64,000 nt of DNA from Heliocidaris tuberculata (Eukaryota; Echinodermata; Echinoidea; Camarodonta; Echinometridae), in assembly GCA_025618425.1 (NCBI GenBank), contig CM046849.1, positions 33,158,336 through 33,222,335 of the forward strand, read 5' to 3'. Position numbers and translations under genes: made by a program. The first letter of the stretch is position 1. Every line of letters starts with the position of its first letter. The notes beneath the pieces are model-generated. The model worked only from the letters and a program-made list of their open reading frames with translations, did no database searches and was not told where the DNA came from. Of the stretch, positions 1 through 13,185 are shown in pieces.

Positions 1-764
1 TTACACAGAATAAGTTCACGAAATAATATATATTGATCAGCAAATTGTATACGAGGATTCCACACAAGTCATGTCAAGTGAGACATTCCACAAACCGTGT
101 TGAATTCTGTATCAATGTAATATGACAGAATTTCTCGAATATTTTAGAAATTCATACGCAGTGATTTCTGTGAGTGTTACAGACATGTGATAAACTGTAA
201 TGTGTACTTGTTGTGTCTGCAAATTTGGTCAGGCATTGATAAGGCAAGTGAACTCTGGTCGTTGTCTATATGAGTCACTGTTGGTATATTTTTTGTATAT
301 ATGTAACTACGTTGTTGATTAAATAAGGGTTTGTTTAAGAGTATTCTCAAACCTAAGATAAGATAAATGATCTACTGGACTGATGTTGTTTTTTGTGATA
401 AGGTAAACTTGTGAGGGATTTCATTGCTATGATTATTTTTCTTGTCTATCTTCATTGTACCTGCTTCGGAGTATAATGTGCAACGATTTATTTTCAATAT
501 TGCTAAAAATGGTACGGATCTCAAATTCAACCTATGCCACACAAAATGCAATATATACATGTACTCATATGAAACTTCAGAAAAACGAACCTTCGGAAAA
601 CGAGTATCCCCCACTTCTTGAGGTGCATTCCTACCATAATATTATGACCATTGTTCAAATCTATGAAAGGTTATAACAAAGATATTCGGCATCTTATCAG
701 GTCTTATTTTCTTCCCTGGTATACAGATCGGCATGTGTTCAATAAATAGTCTATGAATGATTAA
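1..764. other. Intergenic, no gene seen
   Basis: AT-rich sequence with only short, randomly placed open frames on both strands. No splice-flanked coding segment, RNA gene or repeat was recognised before the inverted-repeat element that starts at 765. Confidence 0.6.
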
Positions 765-1344
765 AGGAGAATGAAACCCTGAAAATCAATTTGAATGAAA
801 AGAGAGGATAGAGAGAAGCAATTTTAAAAAAGTTCCATCAAAATCGGTTACGAAATGAGAAAGTTATGAAAGTTTGAAAAGTCTCAATTGATTTCTATGG
901 CGATCCTCAAATTGATAATGTTGCTTCAAAGTGACAGGTTTAGTAGTACAACTCTCTATATGTTTTGTACACAAAATTTTATATTTTCCCCATTATCTCT
1001 CAAGGTGAAGCTTGTCTCCTTCTTAGCTTAAGATAATATATTATGGGAAAATGTATTTGACACAACATATGTTGAGTTCATAAAAAGACAAGCAGCATCT
1101 TTAGAGATAATGGAGAAAATATGAAATTTTGTATACAAAACATATTGAGAGTTGTTCTACTAAACCTGCCATTTTGAAACAACATTGTCAATTTGAGGAT
1201 CGCCATAGAAAGTAAATTGAGACTTTTCAAACTTTCATAACTTTTTCATTTCGTAACCGATTTTGATGGAACTTAAAAAAAAATTGCTTCTCTCTATCCT
1301 CTCTTTTCATTAAAATGGATACTTCCCAAGGGTTTCATTCTCGA
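765..1344. repeat. TTAA-flanked inverted-repeat MITE, family A, copy 1
   Basis: About 580 bp with long inverted arms. The left end (AGGAGAATGAAACCC) reappears inverted at the right end, and the similarity runs inward for more than 250 bp, including the block GGCGATCCTCAAATTG on each side. TTAA precedes the left end; the right side carries CTAA, one change from TTAA. A second copy lies at 19133-19710. TTAA target sites are typical of piggyBac and Kolobok transposons and their non-autonomous derivatives; which superfamily applies here is not decided. No transposase is encoded. Confidence 0.8.
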
Positions 1345-2217
1345 CTAAAGACAAACAAGGCGGCTAGCTTGCTCGACAGTTTCTATCATCCCTTGTTTTT
1401 GTTATCAAACTGTCGAGAAAAGTACTAATTATATCAAGTACGCACATGGTCATTTCCACGTTACCATGTCACACTTTCTATAACCTCACCCATGTTATCC
1501 ATAGTATAATGAGTTTATTCCAGAGAACAGAAGCGAAAGAAGATGAATATTATGTTTGTTTATAAATTATCCATAGAAAGCAGCAGGATTAAAACATGAA
1601 ATAAAATCAAGCAGGGAAATCCTATAAAAAAAATCAAAATGACATAAATACTCACGACAGGAAGTGAGATTTTTATCAAAATGATTTAATGGTTTTTCGT
1701 CTAAATTTTTTTTGGTTTCACTTTGTTACACAAATATAGACGTATAAGTTTTTCCCCATTGGAGGTGGTGGTGGTGGTGGGAAGATTCGGACGTGCACCA
1801 TGATTGCCAAAGCGTTCGTTAAGCAGAAAAACAGATTTTACCAAGTGGCATAAAAGTCCTCTTTTATCATGATTATCCGACGCCCCCCCCCCCCAAAAAA
1901 AGAAGATAAATAAAAGAAACTGAATTTTGCGGACAAACAGTGATCGAATCGTGTAGCCTATTAATTTTGTAACGATTAAATGATTGTATTAATCTACATA
2001 CATGTAAACCTATATATACCCAAATATTATGACTACTACGACAAAATCCCTCAACTACTACGCTTGCTCGGATCTGTTCCTGAATACACGCTGGACAGAT
2101 CACATCACTAAATATATTGATTATAAAATGATTCATAATTTACCAATTCATGAAATATATATCATTATAAGGCTTCTTTGATTAAACAAACCCCTTTTTA
2201 CAATGTGCCCCTCAACG
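1345..2217. other. Intergenic, low-complexity patches
   Basis: No gene recognised. Contains a GGT-rich patch near 1762-1781 and a poly-C run near 1883-1894 followed by poly-A. The longest open frame overlaps the poly-C run and looks accidental. Confidence 0.55.
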
Positions 2218-2400
2218 AAGGCGCGATGGCTCAGTGGTAGAGCAGTGTACTGAAGGACCCGTTTTCGAAACCAAGTGGATGCGCTGGTGCCCTTTGGTAA
2301 GGCATTAATCCTCATTACCGAGTCCCTCGGAGAGGATATAAAGCCGTCGGTCCCCTGGTTGCTTACTTACAAACATACACATGCTTTCTTGTACAGTTAC
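2218..2400 (+). repeat. tRNA-derived SINE (degenerate)
   Basis: The 5' part resembles a tRNA with an A-box-like TGGCTCAGTGGTAGAGC near 2226-2242 and a decayed B box. It runs into a non-tRNA body with TGCCCTTTGGTAAGGCATT and a stem around GAGTCCCTCGGAGAGGA. The body block resembles that of the better-preserved SINE at 40236-40594, so I read this as a SINE and not a functional tRNA gene. Ends and target duplication are not resolved. Confidence 0.6.
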
Positions 2401-4834
2401 AATACCATTCACCTGTATACCGACGAACTATCAAAATTTCAGTAAAATATAATCGTATCTTACCAGCCTTTGTTATGCGTCCTTCGAATCTTGCAAAAAC
2501 AGATCACAATATTGAGCAAAACTTACGAAGATGATCGTAAAATTAAGAAATATCTTGAGAATGTTAGATAACTTCTCCCAGTGCTGCATACAACCTGTCT
2601 CATCTATCCCCTGTCAACATTCAGTGCGCGTTGCATTTCACTGTAATTCTATTTCACTATTTTTTCCGGTGGCACTTCCAGAGTGGAGTCTATTTCTATA
2701 TTTGGAAGATTTTCAACATTTTCACTGGTAATCTGATCCGCTGAAAATGACCATTACCAAGTGAAATGAAAGCTTATCTGAATGTGATTAAATAGGGGAG
2801 AAAATCACCACTCCAAATAAATATTATGAGAGTGCAATATTTTTTCAGAAGTAGCCAGCGAAGTTTGCTGCAAATTTACGTGTCATGTGTATTGTCATTA
2901 CGCTCTGCTTGAAAATCAGAATTATTCCCGGGCAAATGGCAACTTTTTCATGTAAGAAACCGGTGATATAAAAAAAATCAATCAAAAGTAATCTGATTTT
3001 CCGGCAATCAGGCAAAATTAGATGGTCACGTGTGTGACCGTTTGTTTCACTTTACAAAAAATGGCCTACATGTATTTTACAATGCCACAATACTTCGTAT
3101 ATCAAGAGAAGAATGGAAAGTGAGCGTATCGAGAATCCACGAATTATGACATAATAAATAGCAAGATGATGTCATCAATTCAACCCGAGACAACGCTTCC
3201 ATCGAACAATTTCAACGTGCTCACTTTTTTTTTTTTGGTTTGGTTTGATATGAAATTGAGAATTAAATGTATTTGAGGGTTTTTTTCTAGTAAAATTTTA
3301 CTCTGGAATTTACCAGCAGCTCCTAAAGGGGATTTAATAGAGGTAGTTATCCGAAGGAGGTAGTTGTCAGGGGATTAGTTATCTAAGAACCCTCTGAGAT
3401 ATTTACTCTTCGATCACAAATAGAAAATAGTATACACAGAAACAGGTGTTAGAACCATGTCTCAAATCTGACATGTCTGAAATGCTAACTCATACCAACT
3501 CATACCAAGGAGTTACCAATCTTGCTTGTACACATGTGTCTTAATTCAATTTGTACATCAATCACACCTGTTATTTTTAGCTTGTCGGGGCGGGATGCAA
3601 GGCTTATATTTAATTACATAATCAAAGTGATAAGCCTTTCTTAATTAGACAGAGTCCTAATTGTTTAAAATTCCTATATAGATAAATGCCATGTCCTATT
3701 TAGTGTATACTACGAATTAACAAATATTACACGTATTCTTCTAAGAAAAAAATGGTTTAAAACCCCAGAGAATTGATAATTGTTATCCTTTATTTCGTGA
3801 CGGATGGGGGTGGGCAAATCTATTCAAATACAGCTTATATGGTCCTGAATTTATCTTGTTAGTTACAGATTCATAGGAAGAGGATGTAAGTGATTTGACA
3901 TTGTTCATGCGTTTTGGGTAACTGTCATTGGGGATACGGGTAGCTAGATTTCATTTCCAATGGATTATGCCTTTATTCATGAAAAGCCGAAACAGTTTAT
4001 TCTTAATTAGGATGAAATTCAAGTGGAACCATGGGGAGTTTCATCAAGTGTCTTGTCAGTGATTTTTACCGACAAATTTGCTCTCAGCCAATCAGATGCG
4101 AGGATTTCAGTAGCTTATAACAGTTATGGCAACTAGTCATTGATGACAAGTTTTATGAAACAGGGCCCTGAAATTGCTTTTACAGAATTTTGAACGAATT
4201 CCAAAAGTATCTAGTTTACTTGGCTTGATTTTTGTGACTTTATCTTCTCTCATCTTCCTTCCTGATGTGATGTTTCACATGTTTTTATTTGATTGAGGTC
4301 TGGAATAGTCATTCCTTTGCAAATCCAGGCACCAATTTTGACTGTTTTGCAGTGGAAGTGCATGTGCATGCCTGAATTAAAGTAACATTGACTTGCACGG
4401 CGCTGTGACATGCATGATAGATCCAATGGTATAATCACATTGCTACCATGACCTCTTAGCACAGGAAGTAGTTTGTCAAAGTGCTTCCGTTCAGGGTACC
4501 GAAATCACCCATCCGTCCGGCTAGATTAGGTGCTTTGAATTAAAAGATCTTATGTCTGATCATCAAGGCACCATATTGACGCCTGATATATTTTATTGAC
4601 ATTAAAAGGACAGACGACTCTGTCTAGCTTTACACTGTCATGTAATATGACATAATTTCTATCATTGTATGATTCTTATCATGACGTTCACCCTAAATAC
4701 CGGACCCTTATCGTAGACGACTCGGTACCATACTTGGGCTTGGGCGATGATGAAATCTCAAAATTGGTTTGGTGGCCCTCCAAACACGCTGAATGTTCTC
4801 GTTTGTTTGCAAGTGATAAAGGTAGAAAGATATC
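2401..4834. other. Intergenic, nothing recognised
   Basis: Open frames are short and lack coding character. Poly-T around 3225-3237. No RNA gene or clear transposon end seen. Confidence 0.5.
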
Positions 4835-4874
4835 GAGAAAGAGAGAGAGAGAGAGAGAGAGAGTGAGAGAGGGA
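4835..4874. repeat. (GA)n microsatellite
   Basis: Near-perfect GA dinucleotide tract on the plus strand ending in a short G-rich stretch. The long frames across it on both strands (RERERE / SLSLSL) are produced by the repeat and are not genes. Confidence 0.95.
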
Positions 4875-6740
4875 GAGGGGCATATGTGATTATGGGAAGC
4901 AGATTCTGTTTTAGAACTATAATTATCTGATTATAGGCCCACATAAACAAAAACACCACACAAATTTGTTGACTACCCAAAATGATGGTTTACTCGCTGA
5001 TTGAACCCTATAATAGATGAAAAATGCAATGATCCACAAGGTTCGAATACCATTATAACCCAGGCATTCCCAATGATATGCCTCATTATGTCTTTAAAGG
5101 TACTTCTCAATTCGAGTATAATCCCTCAATAATTGAAAATAATTCTGAGAGAGACGTTCCAGCGATTCAACCTTGTAATAGTAAGAGTTTGTATGGGTAC
5201 GGCATTTAAACTATTTTTCAAAGGAATGAGAACTTTGGAAGGAATTGGTGAGATTCGCTAAATGCCCTAAGATCCGCTAACCTCTACTCTATTGGGGTCT
5301 AATTACACCTGTCTTTCCTTTTATAATTTCTTTTCTTATTCAGACGCCATAGCAGTGATGTGCGATATAAAACACTTTCATACCATTTCCATCGGTATTA
5401 ATTGTTGGCCTGTCGATCAGTTTGCTTCCATTGTCGATTTTATGTCAAACCAGAAATTATTCATTCTAATTGTAGTCATTCTTCAACCCCAACAAATCAT
5501 CACTTGGATATAGACATACATGTAATACTCAAATCCGGTTTTCATAACAATGAGAGCACTTAATGTCTGACACCTGGATTGGTACATAATGGGTACATTA
5601 AGCTCTTCTTAGTATTCTTGTTCCTTTAACAGGATAAAGGCTTGCATGATGTAATCCTCATATCGTAACTTACGAAAAGCAATTCATTTCTTGCTTTAAA
5701 AAGTAATCAATGTGGCAAGATAACGTAGTCGCAGAAAGAAAAACAAAACAACAGCAACGAACAGTGTAAATTCTTAATTTTAAAAAAAGTTTGCATGTGC
5801 CTTTGCTAAAAAGAACGGGGAAACAGCATTAAAAGCAGGCTAATGGAAAGAATGTTCTCATTTAATCTCAGTAAATTACAACTATTTATGTTTGAAGCTT
5901 TTTATTTTTTTTCTATAGTCCGGAATCGATTTATGTGTACAATTCAACCATATAGGAATATTTGAAACAATATTCAATAGTACCTAAAACGTAGTAGTGC
6001 AACTAAAGCTGACTTTGAATTAACATTTGACTTTCTGCATACCACGAGCATCGAAATAGGATCATTTTTCATTCACATTAATTTGAGAAACAGACCCACT
6101 CAAATTGCAGTCTCACTCAAAACAGCATGAGGTTTGATAAGTCTAGCCATCTCCTTTGTGTTTCGGCATACGGATGGTTTCAGCTACGTATAAGTCATAT
6201 ATTAAACTTAAAGCGAATGAAAATAGTTACACTTCCTTAAAAGTGCTTAGATTAAATTGTACCAAACCCTAATCACCGGTGGGATATGATGAATTACCAC
6301 GAAGCACAACCTTTTCCGCAAATAAAGTAAAAATCCTGATTTATGTCACCAACTTATTTTTGTTTTTTATCGTCATTGATATTATTGACTATTTGACCTG
6401 TGATGGTGTCAAAGATTCCCTTTCTTAATAAATGATCTCTCATAAAACGAAAACATGAACGTTTAATGTTACGAACTAAAGCATAGTAAATACTTCCCAA
6501 TGCCGAAAGCAGACCCTGCTGATCTCCGATAATGAGCCTATTTAATATGTCTTTTCAACATTTTTTCCTTCAAATTGATTATCTATCATGCGTTAACGTC
6601 TTACGAAATAAAGCGCAATTGGGAAAAAATAAAGAATTCACCAAGAAATGACTCTCAGGTTGATATGAAATCTAACAATGCATGTACCATAACAAAAGAC
6701 AAAACATACTCCGTCTGAAAATCACGTAATACAATCAATC
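4875..6740. other. Intergenic, nothing recognised
   Basis: AT-rich with no supported gene, RNA or transposon end. Confidence 0.5.
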
Positions 6741-6752
6741 ATTGGAGAATTA

Positions 6753-6960
6753 CCCCCCCCAAAAAAAAAAAATAAATAAATAAAAATAAAAATAAATAAA
6801 TAAATAAATTAAAAAAATAAAAAAATAAATAAAAAACATGAAATAAAATGAAAAAAAAATAATAATAATAATAATGGCCTCTCTATACACTTTAGTTTCA
6901 GATTCAGATTCAAAATACATTTATTTCTTTCTCATATTCAGATTAATACAACAATCGAAT
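6753..6960. repeat. A-rich low complexity and possible LINE 3' tail (minus)
   Basis: C8 then AAATA/AATAAA-type A-rich sequence (6761-6880), including (AAT)n at 6858-6874. It is followed by GATTCAGATTCA and TACATTTATTTCTTT, which read on the minus strand as AAATAAATGTA...TGAATCTGAATC. That resembles the short-repeat tails of invertebrate LINEs. Confidence 0.4.
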
Positions 6961-9900
6961 GTACATTCACAAAAACACAGTGGAAGGAGGCGGGGTTCCC
7001 ATGAAGCACGTGACTTGTGTTGAGGTGTCCTTGACATATATAATATTATACAACAACAACAATAACATACATACAAATCTAAAAGATAACAAAAGGGAGA
7101 AGAAAATGGCCCTTGCGTGGTCCGGATCATTCATCTCGATCATATCAAAATCAATCTAGTATACTTACATGGATGAAAATGTGTTCTATTTTTAGTGATA
7201 GTCATATCTCTATATCTTGGAGAGCGGTCAAGGTTAAGCATTGTCCCATAACAACAGAGCAGAAAATTCAAAATCTTTGAAGGACATAGAAGGAAAACGT
7301 CAGATTTATCATTTCATAAACAACTGTTATATAACTGGCAGATGGTATTCAACAAAATTATAATTGCCAAAACCGTTTTGATACACCACTTTGCAATAAT
7401 GAAAGACGGGTTTGAGCCTAAATTACACAAACATGCATCATAACTACAACTAAGTAAGGATCGTTGCATATTTACCTGTTCGAGTATCGGAAAGTATTCA
7501 CCTGGCAGTAGTAATTCCTTGGTAATATGTTCAAATGATGAGAAACAAAATCGATTTGATGCCAAAAACTTTGCCAGTTCACTGTCAATGGGCGTTTCGT
7601 GTTATGAGTCAATACTGTAAATATTTCTATCTTCAAATAAAGTCACTAAATCCATAGCAGTCAGAGGGAGTGAGACTGAACAGAAATCGTTCCTTTCGTG
7701 GACATTTCAGATGATGAACCAATGTTTCACTCCTTGATCAAGTCTTCTGCATATACTCAAAGCTTGTAGTATATACGTATACCTGCACTGAGTTTGTCAT
7801 AACAATCTGCACTGATTGAAGTTTAGACCCAGAAGTGAAGAAGAGAAGAACTTGTTCAATGTTTATTGATCGTCTGTGAATCACGTCCCACGGAGAAGCA
7901 TTGTGTTTGTCAACCAGTGGGTTGAAGTAAGTCTATTGTCATCCTAATATCATAACAATAACACACCTTACATGACCTGCTTGCCAGCTAGCTGTGCGCT
8001 CCACAAAGCCGTTGGCTATCATAAGAACCTACAGTGGGTGTATACCAGGGTAGCAAGCAGACGACACAGTATAGAAGTAAACCGATTTCATCGAGCTGGA
8101 TATCGATTGCAATTATATCTTGTATCCATTCATTCAGTATGATTAATTTGAATGTACTATGTACTATGTATTTAATCATGATATGTATTTCTGAAGGCTG
8201 TATAATTTTATTTACATTCTGCTAATTGTGTTATGTACATCAACTAAAAATGAAGTTTTATGATTTTCATTTGTACTGAATGAATGCAATAAAGAATGCT
8301 ATAAAACAAAACAAAACAAAAATCTTATACTTATTACTAACGTGTGTGGGTGTACCTGTGTGTGTTTCTAAAAAAAAATGGTGCAGACGACATGGAAGTA
8401 TGATTTGAAGTCTGAAAAAGAGAGAAGAACACAAAGACCGTTCTCTGGCGGGGGCAGGGGGAGGGGCGGGGGTCACATGTCAGAAAATTCTCTGGCAAGA
8501 AAAAAGAAGTAATCCTTTTTTTTTCAGATGTCTTTTGGGGTCCAAATTTTCTGCCCCTCTGTATCCGCCACCACCTCGTAATTATTATAGATTGTTTTAA
8601 CAGCGAGTTAGAAAGTGGTTTACCTGAATACTTGTTACTTAAATACTTATTTACAAATACTACAAATATGTTTCAAACCCCTTTCTTGCTCACAGGGTAT
8701 AAATCTAACGTAGGATTCTACCATTAGCTGCTCACAAAATAACAGCTTGTGCTCAGGATCTGTGACGTTGCCCGATATTATTGCTATCATCATGCATGGG
8801 TCATTGAATAATAGATCCATGAATTGGAGGATAATTACACTATTTGCATACCTCACTTTTAATCTCCCCTATGCTTTCTGCACAAGGCAAAAACAAGTCG
8901 AATTCCGGAATTCCGAACATTAAACTCTAAACCTATATTTTCTGTATATGGCCTAACATCTACTGATGAAGGCGATCTGTTGCAAATGGGTGTTCGTCGT
9001 TTCAGTAATGCGTTGGGTTAATTACGTTAATCAAAATATTTTGTGAATTTCAGGGCCGCAATAAAGCAATAATCAGCGATGACCACGATGAAACATTTTT
9101 TGTTGGGGCAGTGGCGTCATATTTTTTCATTACAAATTTTGAAACAAATCTGATTAAAGCTAAATAATTCTAAAGAATGACACATATCCACGTCAAGCGG
9201 GGATGTGCAGGTACATCCCCTCCTGTTTGACACGTCCCAAATGAATGTGGTCTTCGGCTGACGTATACATTGTGCATAACGATATATTACTGTATTTATT
9301 TACCAATAAAAAGATGCAACGCACTTTAACATTTACAAGATTATCATACATGTAATAACTCAATGTAAAAAAAAATTCAAGAAGCGTTTGAATACCAGAC
9401 GTGTTAGTCATGTTCGACCCCACGTTAAAAGTTTCGTTCGACAAAGCAAGTCATCATGGTTATTCTGTGTATTTGCCGTTATAATTCAAAATTAATCTAA
9501 CACAACTAACATGACCAACATGCTATAACATTGTCCGAAAATTCAAATAATAAGTGGAAGACTTACAAATAAAAGGAAGAAGAAGAAAAAAAAAAACCAA
9601 CGGCAGCAACATATTATACATTAGTAATTTAGTATCATAGGTATGCGGAAACAGATACGAGAGCCATAAAAGCAATATATCTTTTACTGTATCTTGATTA
9701 TATTCTTGGTTGATCATGTCCATAGTGACAAAAGCACAATTTAAACCGTAAAAAATGATGTTCAGCTTATTATCAAAGCTTGTTGTTTGCCGAAGAAACC
9801 TGCGGACTTTATACCCATTACTCATATTGAGAATGAATGATCATCCATTTTCATTATTAGTAAATACAATTGAATTTCACATTACACGAAATGATAATAC

Positions 9901-9977
9901 ATAATGGTCCATACAGAAAATCCAGACTTTGATTGCAAATTACTCATGCACTTCGAAAAGTTGACATGAAATTTGAA
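6961..9977. other. Intergenic, nothing recognised
   Basis: No exon-like segment with convincing splice sites. A G-rich patch lies at 8449-8472. Open frames up to 100 codons (such as 9523-9825 minus) are AT-driven, resemble no family I know and look accidental. Confidence 0.45.
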
Positions 9978-10171
9978 AGAAAAAAAGAAAGAGAAACGAG
10001 AGGAGAGAGAGAGAGAGGGGGGGGGGGGGGGGGGGAGGGGGGGAAAAAGATAAAAGGGATATAGCAAAAGAGAGATTTAGAGATTGACAGACAGACAGAG
10101 AAAAGGAGAAAAAGAGCGAGAATGAAAAAGAGAAAGAGAGAAGAAAACAGAGCGAGAGAAAGAGAGAGAGA
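9978..10171. repeat. GA-rich tract with embedded G19 run
   Basis: Purine-only stretch: (GA)n at about 10002-10016 runs straight into a run of 19 G (10017-10035), then G7, then imperfect GA / GACA / AAAG repeats to 10171. The poly-proline and poly-serine-leucine frames on the minus strand are repeat artefacts. Confidence 0.9.
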
Positions 10172-10697
10172 TTATACAATATGCATCCAAGAAGCAAGAG
10201 GTTGAAGTATTTACAGCTTTATTTGTGACAAATCATTAAACCAAAAAACAAAACAAAAACAAAAACCGGTGACATGAAGTTACCATTGCGTAAATTTAAC
10301 TAGCATAACAACAATTCTTCCGGGAAATGATATGATAGGAATGATAACATTTTATATTTCTCATGTGACTTCACTGTGATAAATTAAGAACAATGCACAA
10401 TTTTATTGTCTCGTTACATGCACACAATTAAAACGGATGCTTGTTTCCTTTCGGCAAAAAAGTGATGATTTTTTTTTGGTATAGGTTAATTTTTTCTAGG
10501 CCGCACAGGGGGGGGGGGGGGGAGGAAGGGTAGACATAAAAATACACCCCCACGAATAATATTCCCGCTGGAATCCTACCTGCCCTCCCTCGGCTTCCAA
10601 GAAGGAGGGGGGGGGGGGGTTACCAGCCTTTATTACCTCTTGAAGGATTTTTTCCCCTATTGTTTCTTCCAGTGTCGTCACCACCCCTGGCCCCATT
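10172..10697. other. Intergenic with two poly-G runs
   Basis: Poly-G runs at 10508-10522 and 10607-10619 bracket about 85 bp of ordinary sequence. This could be a decayed G-run-bearing transposon, but no matching ends were found. Confidence 0.45.
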
Positions 10698-10917
10698 GGC
10701 CCGAATTCACAAATGAGGTTTGGTTTAAACCATGGTTTAAACCTCCTCCTGGGGGTTTTTAAGCGTACGTGCGCACGGAATCCGATCCAATCATATGTTT
10801 TCTTTGAGCGCGCGCATGGACAATGTGCTCTTATTTACGCTTATTTTAGTACGCTTACGGAGGTTTAAACCTTACCCATGGTTTAAACCGTTTAAACCTC
10901 CTTTGTGAATTCGGGCC
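10698..10917. mobile_element. Inverted-repeat MITE with GGCCCGAATTCACAAA ends
   Basis: A 220-bp element. Its left end GGCCCGAATTCACAAATGAG is matched inverted by CCTTTGTGAATTCGGGCC at the right end, and both arms carry CCATGGTTTAAAC inside. A 3-bp ATT flanks each side. A 3-bp target duplication and GG-initial termini are compatible with a PIF/Harbinger-type derivative, but ATT is not the usual TTA/TAA target, so the superfamily is uncertain. No coding capacity. Confidence 0.75.
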
Positions 10918-11388
10918 ATTTGGTCTATAATCGAGACCCGTAGCTTATATAGTGTCAAACTAATGGGGTCAATGTTTGCACACAAGTAGGTGATCAAAGG
11001 AATACATGCTTCCTTTCTGCCATCCTACACAAGTTATCAAAAAGTATAAACTATTTATGAAGATGCATAATAGAATTACTCAGCATTGTGGTATGATTGG
11101 ATAAACGTGTAGCTACTTACAGGTATAGTACATGTGATTAGATCAAAATAAATGACTTATTATTGGTGGATGTAAACATATTACCAACATGAACCGGATT
11201 AAGATCCCACAATTACCATGATAACAGCTTAAGGAACTTCGAAGAGAGATTTGCTTTCGACATGACATTGTTTAACCTCGTAATATTCTTTAGTTGATCC
11301 TCTTATTTGTTGATTATCTGGAATAATTCTGAAATCGATTTGTGTGTGGGTGTCGCGAACATCTTGAGGAGGGTGAGGGGGGGGGGGG
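10918..11388. other. Intergenic, nothing recognised
   Basis: Ordinary AT-rich sequence ending in a G9 run at about 11379-11388. Confidence 0.5.
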
Positions 11389-11840
11389 CATCTATCAATC
11401 TATCTATCAATCCATCTATCAAACCATCAATATATAAGCCAATCAATCGTCAATCAGTTAATAAATAAATAAATCATTCAATTCAAAATAAATACAAAAA
11501 TCAGTCAAACAATGAATCGTCAAGAATTCGTTCACTATCATGACTATGATTCCTGATTCCTTGAAACATGATTTCCCTAAGCACCAAATCAACTTCATGG
11601 AAACATTTACAATGGTTAACCGAATAAGCTACATTTTCCCCAATCTGTCTGATATTGCATTGACCAAAATCCTGGTATCATTGGCTTCTATCCAGCACTG
11701 TCAAGCTGGAGTATTTTTTAAAAGTTGCTAGTCAACTCATGAATTTTTCTGCTCTCGGCTCTGCGATTTTCATGTTTTTTAATCATTGTCATCATTAATA
11801 AAATTTAGCTGTTTATGAGCAGTGTGAATTTGATGTTGCA
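11389..11840 (+). repeat. Dispersed duplication, copy 1
   Basis: Starts in imperfect (ATCT/ATCA)n and continues into unique-looking sequence beginning near GTCAAGAATTCGTTCACT. The same block, with point changes and small indels, recurs at about 13000-13495. The open frame inside this copy (11540-11731) is disrupted in the second copy, so it is probably not a gene. Confidence 0.8.
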
Positions 11841-12520
11841 GACGATTTACCGGAAAATTGTCCTCACACTGTAAAATTGCCTACAAGTGAATCTCAGGTA
11901 TGAGTGGGATTGGCTGTTAAACCCCTTTTAGCTACGACCCAGTGTAAAGTTGCCTACAAGTGAAAACTCAGACATCGATGGGATTGGCCGTCAAACCCCC
12001 TTTAGCTACGACCCTTCTCCTCTCTATGATAATCTGCCTAATGATAATCTTATTCACCTGACTGCATCTAGCATTATACATACGAACGTGCATGGTTCCA
12101 GCCATGACTTGCCTAATAGTGAAGTCATGTCATAAATGACGTCACAACTTTGATGACAGGTATAGTGCCGATGAATTCGCACATTTTGATACTTTCTAGC
12201 CTAGTAGTTTGACAAAAGAGGATATACTATCTCTCCTCAGCTCCAGAAAGATAGATATTAGTGAATATCTATTACATTTCGCAACAAACCTTTAATCTAA
12301 TTTCATGATGGAATAATTTGATCTAAAGTTATAGGATCTTCGTTTTTCCGCTCCTGCAGTACTTGTTATTTCCTCTCAGTGTGACAGCCATAATTCAATC
12401 CAACAAGAGAATAAAATAAAAGTGATGCTTCGGAACTACCACCTGACCACCTACGGTCCCTCTGGTTTGACTCCATTGTAAAAATTGGTAACAGGATCTT
12501 TTATTTTCATTTTCAAATCG
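11838..12520 (+). pseudogene. Decayed coding-like fragments, family unknown
   Basis: Several short frames look protein-like but are separated by stops and frameshifts. One (about 11842-11896) follows TTGATGTTGCAG, an acceptor-like site, and ends at CTCAG/GTATGAGT, a good donor; it reads DDLPENCPHTVKLPTSESQ. The next 70 bp repeat the end of it (KLPTSE) and extend to 12135. Further pieces include KEDILSLLSSRKIDISEYLL (about 12218-12277) and SDASELPPDHLRSLWFDSIV (about 12420-12480). This may be a retroelement relic or a dead host gene; I do not recognise the family. Confidence 0.25.
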
Positions 12521-12662
12521 AATCTCTCACTACCGTACCACATTGTTTTCATTGATTACGGAATAGGAAATTTTTTTATCGGCAATGGATTCACACGGGA
12601 TTTTCCCACTCTGAAGAATAAAAGAAATGAAAAATCTAGATATGACAGTCAAGTGACTTAAT

Positions 12663-12679
12663 GGGGGGGGGGGGGGGGG
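12663..12679. repeat. Poly-G run (17 G)
   Basis: Uninterrupted G run followed by TGGG. Confidence 0.95.
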
Positions 12680-12784
12680 TGGGTTTGATCTTACTTGATG
12701 AATCAAATAGGAATTAACTAGGCCACCGCATAGAGGACGTTGCGGGAGGGGCGTCATATCATCTTCATTTCTTGTCCCCTTCAA

Positions 12785-13185
12785 TTAATCGATTAATCAA
12801 TCAATCAATCAACCAACCAATCAATGAATCAGTCAGTCATTCACTCACTCACTCACTCAATCATAAATCAATAACGCAAGCAATCGATCGAACACTCAGT
12901 CAAAATCAATTAATCAATCAAACATTCAATCAATAATTCAATCTATCTATCAATCAGTCTATCAATATATATATTAATCTATCACTCCATCTAACAAACT
13001 GTCAATTTAAAAGCCAATCAATCGTCAATCAATCAGTCATTCAATCGATCAATCGATAAATCAAACTATCAATCAAGAAGTCATTCAATTGTCAATCAAT
13101 CAATCATTCAATTATCTGTCGATCAATCTATCAATCCATTAATCAGTCAATCAATAAAAAAATCAGTCAATCAATTAATCGTCAA
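12785..13185. repeat. Imperfect (AATC)n tetranucleotide array
   Basis: About 400 bp of AATC/ATCA repeats with drifting variants (CACT, CTAT, CAGT). It leads directly into copy 2 of the dispersed duplication, as a shorter version of the same repeat leads into copy 1. Confidence 0.9.
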
